Of a stretch of DNA of 64,000 nt, positions 11,501 to 20,337 are shown piece by piece. The notes below the pieces were generated by a model that searched no databases, was not told the DNA's origin, and saw nothing but the letters and a program-made list of their open reading frames with translations. This DNA comes from Acanthamoeba sp. SK_2022b (taxonomy: Eukaryota; Discosea; Longamoebia; Acanthamoebidae). How positions within the stretch are numbered: position 1 is the first letter of the stretch; each line of letters starts with the position of its first letter. The stretch is from NCBI GenBank assembly GCA_027943245.1, contig JANDJZ010000189.1, positions 1-64,000 on the forward strand. Direction: 5' to 3'. The position numbers and the translations under genes are program-made.

Positions 11501-12408
11501 ATGCTCCTCGCCGGAAGCCATGAGCTGAAGCGCCTGCTGGGGGGTTACCACGATCTCTTCTCTGGCGTCCTTAACGAACACTCCACGCTGCATACACACA
11601 ATTATCAAGTCGAGTAGAGGAGGTAAGCTATGAGCTGATGCGTCTTAAGTGGGAAGAACATGACAGAGAGGGAGAGGAACGAATACCTCGAGGTCCTCTC
11701 GGATCTCGAGCTTGGTGCTGCTCGGGCAGAGAAGGTCACGAATTTCTTCGTTGTAGATCTCAAGGTAGGAGACGCGCAAAAGAAACTCTCTTTCGGGAGT
11801 CTGCGTGCCGAGAGCCACAGTTAACATGGTGGGGGGGAGCCTTGCGAGGCAGCAGAAAGGGAAAAATGTTCATAGTCGTGATGGGCATTGTACTTGCTGA
11901 ATGAAGCTAAAGATCTCCGAGATGGCCAGAGGGATGATGCCTGGAGAGTCGATACCACCCTTCATGGTGTGCGTCTTTCCAGACGACGTTTGGCCATAGG
12001 CGAAGATAGTGCCGTTGACGCCCTGAAGGGCTGAGTCGATGATATACTTGGCCAACGAGTTGTAAATATCGATGGTCTGCGAGTTGTTTCCGAATACGTA
12101 GTCTGATTATAAATTTTAAGGGTCAATACTGTAAGTGTGGTGCATGCGTATATCATTTAATGGCAAACAAATTTAAAAAGAAAGAGAGTTTCGCACCAAA
12201 GGTGTAGGAATTGGTTGGCTGACCATCCTTCACGAGTGTTATGCTGCTGTCGTCGTATCGCCACACTGACGTAGGATCATCAACTTCCCGGTCCTGCACT
12301 CACGTAGAGTGAGACGAGAAAGGGAAAATCGGAGGTCACGCGATCGGAGGGCCAAGGTACGTTAATGGGCCGCACGCGAATGCCCACGCGAATGTTGTCC
12401 ATGCTCAT
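5527..12408 (-). CDS. kinesin-7 / CENP-E-like motor with long coiled-coil tail (about 1,600 aa, about 25 exons)
   Basis: Motor exons at 12408-12361, 12293-12197, 12102-11894, 11800-11687, 11587-11438, 11346-11266, 11167-11031 and 10936-10759 join in phase. They carry the P-loop [11 protein letters not shown], switch I NSQSSRSH, switch [10 protein letters not shown] and the motor end [13 protein letters not shown]...[16 protein letters not shown]. Motor at the N-terminus, neck coil [22 protein letters not shown] and a very long tail match kinesin-7. Downstream exons (10664-10581, 10494-10257, 10187-9949, then a series to 6234-5527) are almost all coiled coil. Around 6230-6860 it contains four tandem copies of a roughly 47-residue unit. 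The C-terminal segment has a CAHCGSPY motif and ends with a basic stretch and DDKEN. Expected role: plus-end-directed motor at kinetochores or the spindle. The start MSMDNIRV is chosen because it runs straight into motor strand beta1; the second Met is two codons on. Tail exon ends are approximate. Confidence 0.93.
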
Positions 12409-12660
12409 CTCTGCGCACCACGCGTGATGCGATAGGCCTACAAAGCTCAATCAACACCTCCCGAAGCACTTTGCTGATGTATCAGATGCGAATGGCGCGG
12501 ACTCACCAACCCTACCGCGTTGGCAATCGCCCGTTTGAGATTTTCGCGCTCTTTTTTCCCGCCCAGAGCTTCCTTCCTTGCGCAAAAAGGAATTTCCGGA
12601 AGAAAATAAAATCCACGAAGAAAACAACAGCCTGTTGTCGCTTTTGTTTACCAGTCTGAA
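12409..12660. promoter_or_regulatory. divergent promoter between kinesin and MED10
   Basis: The 252 bp between two start codons on opposite strands must hold both promoters and 5' UTRs. A pyrimidine-rich tract lies in the middle. No named motif. Confidence 0.5.
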
Positions 12661-13512
12661 ATGGAACCGCAGCATTCCCGCCCCACATCTTCAGCTCCCT
12701 CCGTCCTTACTGATGGAGGCGCTTCTTCTGCAAACGGCGACGGTGCTACGTCGGTGCGCCATGAAATTCAGACGATGGTGCCAAATCACCATCGCAACGG
12801 TGCACAAGCAGACGGCGGCGTGGGGCGAGTGGAGAACCTTTTGGAGGGCGCGGTAGAAACCCTGCGACAATTATCCATCATTGTGGAGGACTACCATGAG
12901 CACCAGCCACCAACCTTTCTCTTTGACAAGATGTACGGCAGTTCGTGTTCTGCGCGCGCTCTCCTCTTCTCCCTCCAACGTCAACCAAGTGTGATCATGC
13001 AAACACTTTGTTCCGTGTGCGCAGCAACGGGCTAGTGGATGAGCTTGCACAGCTTGACCGAGCTCGACACGAGCACGCCCACGTCGACCTGCCGATGCAA
13101 ATATTCCAGTACCTTAACCAACACACCACCTTTGCCTGGCCAGTTTGGCGCGAGGCCTTGGGTTGGCCATTGTGGAGGCAGCACGCGCCTGTTGACTCCT
13201 AACTGTTTTTTGCCCGCTTTACGCGCCTACCGTCGTGCTAACAGGTTTATAGACGAAGGCAAGAATCCGGATTTGTATGTACAGGAGTCACTCTTGCAGA
13301 GGTGCCTTGAACGAAACGAGCGAACAAGAGGCAAGCTGCATTTGCTGCAGGTACCTGTCGGACCGCTTTTTGTGTTCTTGGTCGCTTGAATAGTCTCCTC
13401 ACCACGTATGTTCCTTTCCGCACCTTGACAGCGACTCAAAGATGAGCTGGCGCATGGTGCGGCCGAGCTTCCGGGAGATGACATGGAGGCGGAAGCGACA
13501 GCAAAGCACTGA
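12661..13512 (+). CDS. MED10: Mediator complex subunit 10 (180 aa, 4 exons)
   Basis: Blocks 12661-12932, 13025-13108, 13245-13350 and 13432-13512 join in phase (2, 2, 0) to 180 residues. After a disordered 50-residue leader the MED10 core reads ENLLEGAVETLRQLSIIVED, then INGLVDELAQLDRARHE, LPMQIFQFIDEGKNPDLY and LLQRCLERNERTRGKLHLL. These match the conserved helices of Mediator middle-module subunit 10 (Nut2). The splice choice that gives QFIDEGKNP was made because it restores the family motif and the phase. MED10 is a scaffold of the Mediator middle module that links activators to RNA polymerase II. Length fits family members with an N-terminal extension. Confidence 0.93.
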
Positions 13513-14266
13513 ATAAACAAAAGTTGGGAGATATTGTTTGTCTGCCATTTGGCCTTGGCAGCCGCCACTGGCCAACAGGTGGCTGCCGGTTGGCCGCCAT
13601 TTAGCCAGCTGGAAGGCACTGGAAAGTTCGTAAAGGGAAGGATGAAAATTGGACTGCATGTGCACGCTTTCCTCAATCACAGGATTGGGCACAAGGAAAG
13701 CATGCAATGCAATCAAGATAATATCAGAGCACCTGCAGCCACCAGAGGTGGCTAGTTATGGCCAGGTGGTGGCAAGCAGTGACCAGTGGCACTGTGGAGA
13801 AATGTATGTGTACTCCAGCAAACCACCCACTGTGATGTTAACAAGCCATCCTTGGTAGCTTGTAGAGTGCATGGCTGTTAACTGTGAGGTTGCAGCAGCC
13901 ATTGTGCCTGCTCATTTAATGGAGTTTTTTTTTTTTTAAAAAAAAAAAGGTAAAATTTGAGGTCAGGTTTCCTACTATCATGGCATGTCCTCCAGTTTTG
14001 CTACTCCTCCATTGAGAATGGCTTGGGATACAAAGATGGGAGAAGGGAATACAAAAAAACCACCAGTCTCCTCAGTGGATTGTGATCCAATGAAGGGCTA
14101 ATGTACTCTGGTTGACCACAGCAGGGTTCATGCTCTGCAAGCTGCAGACCTCTCAGAAGCAGTCATGTAAACTACTGGCCAGGCATGATATAAAAACTCC
14201 GCTGCGCGTTGTCCCACTTTCAATCTTCTGAATTATTAATAAGAAAAAAATCGCGGTTGGAAGGCA
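13513..14266. repeat. non-coding repeat block, CpG-free core
   Basis: No gene. The stretch from about 13,668 to 14,202 contains no CpG that I can find, in a genome where CpG is otherwise common. It includes a TTTT/AAAA inverted run (13,927-13,950) and a decayed tRNA copy. Composition is markedly more AT-rich than the flanking genes. Confidence 0.7.
13849..13895 (+). pseudogene. decayed partial tRNA-Asn copy
   Basis: Matches the intact tRNA-Asn 418 bp downstream through the acceptor, D-arm, anticodon arm (GGCTGTTAAC retained) and variable loop, then ends before the T-loop. A short deletion in the D-loop removes about 5 nt. All five CpG sites of the intact tRNA that fall in the copied part are TpG here. 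Confidence 0.85.
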
Positions 14267-14339
14267 TCCTCGGTAGCTTAGTTGGTAGAGCGCACGGCTG
14301 TTAACCGTGAGGTCGCAGGTTCGAACCCTGCCCGGGGAG
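14267..14339 (+). tRNA. tRNA-Asn (GTT), 73 nt
   Basis: Acceptor stem TCCTCGG pairs with CCGGGGA, D-arm GCTT...GAGC, anticodon stem CACGG/CCGTG around loop CTGTTAA (anticodon GTT), T-arm GCAGG-TTCGAAC-CCTGC, discriminator G, as usual for eukaryotic tRNA-Asn. No intron and no encoded CCA. Confidence 0.97.
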
Positions 14340-14419
14340 CTTTCACTTTTGTCTGCCTGCTTCGCCGCGCAGTGGGATTATTCGAATAATCCCAAAAAGT
14401 TGTCCATCTTTTAACCACA

Positions 14420-15737
14420 ATGGAAGCAGGGGGAGAAGAGGTGCGTACTTGGCCTTGTTAAACCAAAGCGTTTTGCACTTAGAGCCAACACGCAGCGCGC
14501 AGGCCAAGCATGCAGGTGTTGCAGGGCAGGATGAGGAAGAACCTACCATGGCGGAGCTCGAGGCGTTACTGGCCAAAGCGCCGCCACGACTCAAGGAAGC
14601 TGTGGAGGCTGTCCTGTCGGGCTTCCGGCCAATCACCTCACCGATAACACGGCAGCGCCCCACTCTGCTCTACTACCCGTCCCTCACTGCCGTCCCGTGG
14701 CACCAGCCAAGGTGCCATCCGCCGCAGCCGTGTTTTTTCTTCTTTTGGGTTAACATTGGGCGCGTTGGCTGGCTCTTTTGCGTGCCTTATGGATTGGTGC
14801 CAAAGCGATTACGATTTCGTGCGGCTGCTGGAAGACAACTGGCACACCATCTACGCCGAGTACCTCAGAGTGAAGGATGTGCCCGACTGCTACGAGGATA
14901 TCCACTCATCCGTGAGCGGCGGCAAGTGGACGACATTCAACCTTTGTGCGCAGCCTGATCTTGCCTTTACCCCCTCTTGCTCGAGCACATGCCACGCATC
15001 CGCTCTTTGAGAGCAGGAACTCCCCAGTGTTGGCTTACCAATTTAACGTTGGGCAGGGGCGCAGGGCATCAAGCAAGAGCAAAACTGCTCACTGGCTCCT
15101 CAGACAGCCCGCCTATTGGAGAGTATCCCGAGTTTCATGAACGGAAGGTTCGCGCGTTATAGTGGCTGTGAGAGACGACGACGAAAAGGGTGTCACTGTT
15201 TATCCAAACTTATGTGCATGTGCCGTGCAGCGGTTTGTGCTACGCCTATTTTAGCGTGCTCAAGCCAGGTACGCACATCAACACCCACTGTGGACCTGCC
15301 AACGTAAAGCTTCGCTGCCATCTCGGGCTCGAGACTCCGCCCCAGTGTACCATCCGTGTGGCATCAGAAACACGAACTTGGGAGCAGGGCAAAGTTCGTT
15401 GTTCCACGTTTTCTCGTCACCTTTACCATCTCTCTCTTTCTCTCTCGGCTGTTATTGGCTCCTTAACCTCATTCTCTCGGAATGACCAGTGCATCGTGTT
15501 TGACGACTCATTCGATCACGAAGTGGCCCATAGTGGAGATACCGATAGAGTAGTTCTCCTCATCGACGTACGCTATGCCGCTCCTTCTCGCGATTCGATG
15601 TGGCCATGTGGCCACCTCACTAGTGACGATAACTTGTGGGGGCGCGTGGGGTGAATGGTGATGAATCAATCTTGCAGGTGTGGCATCCAGACCTGACCCC
15701 GGCCGAACGGACAGCCATCCGTAGGTTCCTCAAATGA
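14420..15737 (+). CDS. aspartyl/asparaginyl beta-hydroxylase domain protein (250 aa, 7 exons)
   Basis: Blocks 14420-14444, 14516-14711, 14806-14945, 15057-15147, 15231-15393, 15490-15567 and 15678-15737 join in phase to 250 residues. The protein is essentially the 2-oxoglutarate/Fe(II) hydroxylase domain alone: RPTLLYYPSLTAVPWHQP, KWTTFNL, QTARLLESIPSF, KPGTHINTHCGPANVKLRCH and DDSFDHEVAHSGDTDRVVLLIDVWHPDLTP. The two His-containing motifs (NTHCGP and DHEVAHSG) supply the metal ligands and the Arg of DRVV the co-substrate site. There is no transmembrane helix, unlike animal ASPH, so a soluble enzyme is expected. The first exon is only 25 nt. Substrate is unknown; animal homologs hydroxylate EGF-like repeats. 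Confidence 0.93.
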
Positions 15738-15992
15738 CCGTTGTGTCGGTCCTTGCACGTTTCCTGACATTTCCAGGACTCCGTGTTTCGAGAATAATTT
15801 TTTGGCTGGCCGTTTTTCGCACCCCCCCCCGTTCCTCTCGAGAAACGAAACCGGCGGAAGCAGGAGGATCTTGAAGCCCCAAAGAGAAGAGAAGGAGAGA
15901 TATCCTCCCCCTACCTTCGCGCAAGTTGACGCAAAAAAGGCGGGTGCAGCGATTTTTCTACATCTTTCAATTTCTTGGGAGCTCGAAGTCGC
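15738..15992. promoter_or_regulatory. promoter region of the F-box/LRR gene
   Basis: The 255 bp between two plus-strand genes. It contains a C-run and a purine-rich leader. No coding signal. Confidence 0.4.
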
Positions 15993-18711
15993 ATGGATAA
16001 GCTCAATGAGGACAGTGCGAAGGACAAGACACGCCACCAGCCTCAGCAACATACGTCTAACCCAGGCACTGCGTCGTCCTCCTCCGCGTCCTCGAATGGA
16101 GCCTCTACAGCCAGCGAGCGCGGCCGAAACGAAGCGTGCACATCGAGTTCCGCCTCGTCCAGCGCAGCTGCTTTGCGAACAACTATTCCTACTCGGCCCA
16201 AGAAAGAGAGCAGCAAGGACAAAAAGAAGAAGAAACCCAAGCTAGATAGTGCAATGGTTGCGCTCCTCAGCCACAAGACCTCCCATTCTGCCATCACTGC
16301 CAGCTCGTCGTCGTCCAACAACGCTGCTAGTGCCGGTGGGACAAGTAGTAGCGGAGGTTCGGCGTTGCTTTCTCTCTCCAAATCACTCTGCAGCAACTCG
16401 ACTTCCGGCGACACTACACCCCGGAAGAAACCGTTCGCTTCCTCCATCCCTCCCTTTCATCGTTCCATTTTCTTGTTTGTGGTGCAAGCCGAGCCATCCA
16501 TGCACCTCAGAGCACTTGTCCTCACCATGAGCATTGGTCTCTCTTTCTCCTGCCGTGCGCATTGCTTGTGTGTATGTCAATGTGTGTACGCGCGTGTGCG
16601 ATATAGGGTGGCAGCGCCCGTGGTGGTGGCTACAGGATCGGCTCTCCCGATCCCCAATTTCCACAAGCGGACAGCGTCGATCTCAACGCTGCCGGAGGAG
16701 CTGGTGGTCAAGATCCTGTCCTACCTGCCTCACTTCCCCGGCCTTACTCGCTGCTCCACTGTCAACAAGAAGTGGCATCGTCTCGCAACCTCGGAAGAAC
16801 TCTGGCGCCAGGTCTACCTCGGAGAGGTATACTCCCCGTTAGTGACCATTGTTATTTCGGATGTGCATTGTGACTGTGTTCAGGGCTATATCTCCCTGTT
16901 CTTTATCATTCATTCATTCATTCATTCATTCATTCATTCATTCATTCATTCATTCATTCATTCAAAACTGCACACACGATCGATGTTGGACTCATGAGTC
17001 TTACATTCGCTCCCTCTTGCGCGTGCCGCAGTATGAAAAGATAGCGAGCGACAGACTGGTGGTGTGGATTGCGGCTCTCAACCCAGGGCTTGAAGTGCTG
17101 TCGCTCAAGGGTTGCACACAAGTCACTGATGTTGGTCTGACAGCTGCACTTGGAAGGTATGCGCAGAACTGGCTGAAGCATCTTGTCAAGATGCACCCGT
17201 GACAACGATAACGCAATAACTGTGTGTGTTATTCTTCTTGCCCAGGTGCTCGAACCTTCGCGAACTGCATTTGGAGGATCTGGAAAGGCAGTTCAGCTCG
17301 CGCGCTTTGCTCATGATCGGCAAGCTATGTCCTAGCCTTCACACGCTCGTGCTGCCCGGTATCCTGGAGCACCCTCACGAGGTCATCGAACCTATCATCA
17401 CCTATCTTCCACAGCTGAGGTAGGAGACCTCTTCTCAGCGTTGTTAGGCGCCCTTGTCTGCTCCTCAGTGTTACTGACGCGCGTGCCTATGTTGTCGGTG
17501 GGGAACAGAGTATTCAAGAGCTTCTCCCAGTTCACGGATTCCACGTTCAAGTGCCTCGCTGAGAGGTGCAAGAATCTTCAGAAGCTGCGCTTTGGTACTC
17601 CCCCACCAACTACGCTCTACACTACATTCACTAATAGGACATGACCGCTCATACGCTGGATCTTCCAGGTACAACGACCAAGTCGACGATACTGACACAA
17701 CCGGCCGTGAGATATCTTACGGCCTGTGAGAGCCTGCAGTCGCTCGAATGCGGTTATTTCAGGTGCGAGTCCGCATTTTTATTTGTTGTTGTTGTTGTTG
17801 TTCTCGTGCTGACCACGTCAGTTCTTGTTGTGCACAGCCTGGGCGAAAGGGACTGGGGCAAAAAGCCGCTGGTCAACTTTCGCGCTCTGCGGGCGTTTGG
17901 GTGGTTTGATATGACATCGGATGCCCTGTGGGCCTTCCTCAAGAATACACCCGGGCTCGAGGTGCGCAAAACAACCAGCCGCTTACTTGGACCCTCTCAC
18001 ACGGATGCCTGGTGTGTGACGCGCGCGGGACAGGTGTTGCACTTGATACATAGTGGAGCCGAGCTCGGCGAGGGCATGCTCATGGATTCCTTCAAGCTGC
18101 AGAGCATCGGCTACCATTGTCCATCCATCCGCGACATCAACCTCTGCGACACGCCCTTCTGTGAAAATGACGTTCAGGTGTGCACTTTCCCCGCGCCTTT
18201 CTCTCTCTCTCTCTCTCTTCTCTCTCCCCCCCCCTGGTGGCTGAAAGGTAGCAGCTGACTTTAAACCGGTGCTGGTTCTTTCAGGTGCTGGTGAAAGAAT
18301 GCAAGAACTTGAGAGAGTTGCGGGTCGGCATGAAGAGCAATCCCGGCACGCGGTACGAGATCACAGACTCGTGGGTCTACCAGGTCATCAACTTTTCTAC
18401 CAAGATCGAAGTTCTCAAGGTGCCTGCCGGCGACGACCAGCACCCCCCGACCGTTTGTTGACTAACTACTTACCACCGCTGTAGATCTACCATGCGGACA
18501 TCCGCACTGACACAGTGTCGATGCTCACCCGAGGCTGCAAAAAACTGCGCTCCCTCACCCTTGGACGCTGCTCGCCTGTCACCGTCCTTTCGTCTCACCT
18601 GGTAAGGGAGTAAACCGCCCTCCCCCCCCCAAGAAAATCTTTGCTTGGAGGAGGTTGGCAGCGACGCTGGAGGCATCCTTGATCTAATTAACACGCTGCT
18701 GTATTTATATT

Positions 18712-18759
<48 letters not shown>

Positions 18760-19327
18760 CGTACAGGAAACACTGCCTACGCTGCAGAAGCTCTCCCTGC
18801 GGAATACGCCAACCAACGACTCCGCGCTGCAAATGCTGATGTCGGCCTTCCCAAATCTGCAGACGCTCACTCTCATCGAAACTGGCGTGAGCGACGCTCT
18901 CATAGGCTACATCATCGGTAAGCGCCACCCCAACGCCCCCCTCCCTCTCGTAAACATGTGCACAGCCATTCAACCGGCTAACCAACGACACAGGCCGCTA
19001 TCGCCTCAACTCCATCAAGCTACAGCCTCGTGCCCGGCTAACTTCTACGGGCAAGATCCTGTACAAAGGTGGCAGGTAAGCGTCTCTCTCTTCCTCGCGC
19101 TCTGTTGTAGCTTTGTCGTGAGGCGCTGATCAATTATCGTGGTTGGGTTGGGTTGTCGCAGGCGTGGGCGGTTCGCAAAGAAGAAGACGCTGACAGACCA
19201 GGAGCGCCTGTTCCTGAACCTCTTTCAGACACAGACGCGCACCGAGACCATCATCCGCAAGGAAGGACCCTCGTGGGAGGCTGGCAGCGGAATCTACAGC
19301 CCCGGTCGCGGCAAGAACGAGTGCTGA
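15993..19327 (+). CDS. F-box / leucine-rich-repeat protein (685 aa, 13 exons)
   Basis: Blocks 15993-16432, 16607-16826, 17032-17156, 17246-17419, 17509-17594, 17669-17762, 17838-17961, 18034-18177, 18285-18419, 18485-18601, 18767-18917, 18994-19075 and 19162-19327 join in phase. Residues 1-150 are Ser/Ala-rich and disordered with a lysine cluster (KKESSKDKKKKKPK, possible nuclear signal). The F-box follows at about 180-220 (TLPEELVVKILSYLPHFP...CSTVNKKWHRLATSEELW). Then come amino-terminal-type LRRs (for example LEVLSLKGCTQVTDVGLTAAL, CSNLRELHLEDLE, KNLRELRVGM, PNLQTLTLIETGVSDALIGY). This is the architecture of FBXL substrate receptors of SCF (Skp1-Cul1) ubiquitin ligases. Substrate unknown. 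Two introns carry microsatellites (ATTC at 16.9 kb, AC at 18.7 kb). Confidence 0.93.
16907..16964. repeat. (ATTC)n microsatellite in intron
   Basis: About 14 ATTC units in intron 2 of the F-box/LRR gene, upstream of its acceptor at 17031. Confidence 0.97.
18715..18757. repeat. (AC)n microsatellite in intron
   Basis: About 21 AC units end only nine bases before the acceptor at 18766 in the F-box/LRR gene, so the repeat replaces the usual pyrimidine tract. Confidence 0.97.
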
Positions 19328-19537
19328 GCTCTTGCTCTCGTCGCGTCATGGACGAGCTCCGATGTGTAAAGCCAAATAGAAAAGAAACGCATGGGGGAGG
19401 CTTGTAAACTAGAAGACATGATGATCACCTTTGGTTGTGGGAAACAACACGATGCAATTACAGGAGATCACCCCACACCATAGCCACCGCGTGGGATATA
19501 AAACAACAAAGGAAATGGGAGGCGGGCCATGGGCTCT

Positions 19538-20155
19538 CTAGAAGGAGAAGAAGCTGGTGCTTGTCTTCAGCCAGTAGAAGAACGCCACCGCCAGCGGGAT
19601 GTGCACCAACACTCCGACCGACTGCTTCCCACCAACACAAACGCAGGCACAGGGGATAAGCAAGTGTTCTGCAACCTCAGTGACTGTTGTGTCTCTATCG
19701 GAAAGGAGAGGAAGGAAAGGATACGGAAGCCTTGGGGTAGTCGCGAAGGCAAAAGAGGGAAAGGAAGATGTTGTAGATCAACATGGCACAGCCTATGGCC
19801 TGCTTGCCCACGTCATTGTCGGAAGCTACGGTTCGGAAACGCCTGCTTAGCCCGAGGAGAATCCAAAGAGAAGGCCAGTGCCAACGATGGGTAGAGGGAG
19901 TACCATTGCGCACCGCAAGACCAGCCACGCCAAGAGAAATGACAGCCGCTGCCCACCACCGCACAGCCTCGGCGCCCTGCCCTGACGTAAGCTAGATACG
20001 AAAACAAATTTATGCACGAATTAGATTCAAATTGTCGCCGACAAGGTAGAGCAATAGAAGGCACCTTGGAGAAGGCGGGAATCGCGTTAGGCACAAAGAG
20101 ACACTGTCCCCGCGGCAAGCTCAATAAGCGCGCTCACTACAAACAGCCACCACAT
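19538..20155 (-). CDS. small four-helix membrane protein, unknown (108 aa, 4 exons)
   Basis: Blocks 20155-20095, 19981-19904, 19825-19725 and 19624-19538 join in phase. Four hydrophobic segments are visible: MWWLFVVSALIELAAG, VRWWAAAVISLGVAGLAV, IGCAMLIYNIFLSLFCL and VGVLVHIPLAVAFFYWL. There is no signal peptide apart from the first helix. I do not recognise the family; the size and topology suggest a small ER or mitochondrial membrane protein. The third intron begins GTATCCTTT on the coding strand, a match to the U12-type 5' splice site. The start was chosen because the ATG opens the first hydrophobic segment. Confidence 0.65.
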
Positions 20156-20337
20156 CTAATCTCGCCGAGCGTGTTCCTCGCGAGGTTCCGGTTTTTCTCG
20201 CCCCTCAGAACTCGCTACCGCAAAAGCTCCACCGCACCCTTTCCGGCCTTTCCCTTTTATAAAAAACGGGTTTTCCTGCATGCACCAAAGATCGGCCAAA
20301 CACAGTTGCTGATGTTACTGGTTTCCTTAGCCTTACC

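Noticed and set aside
13900..14260. possible CRISPR-like or structured repeat near the tRNA
   Set aside because: No regularly spaced repeats; the host is a eukaryote and the block is a decayed repeat with homopolymer runs.
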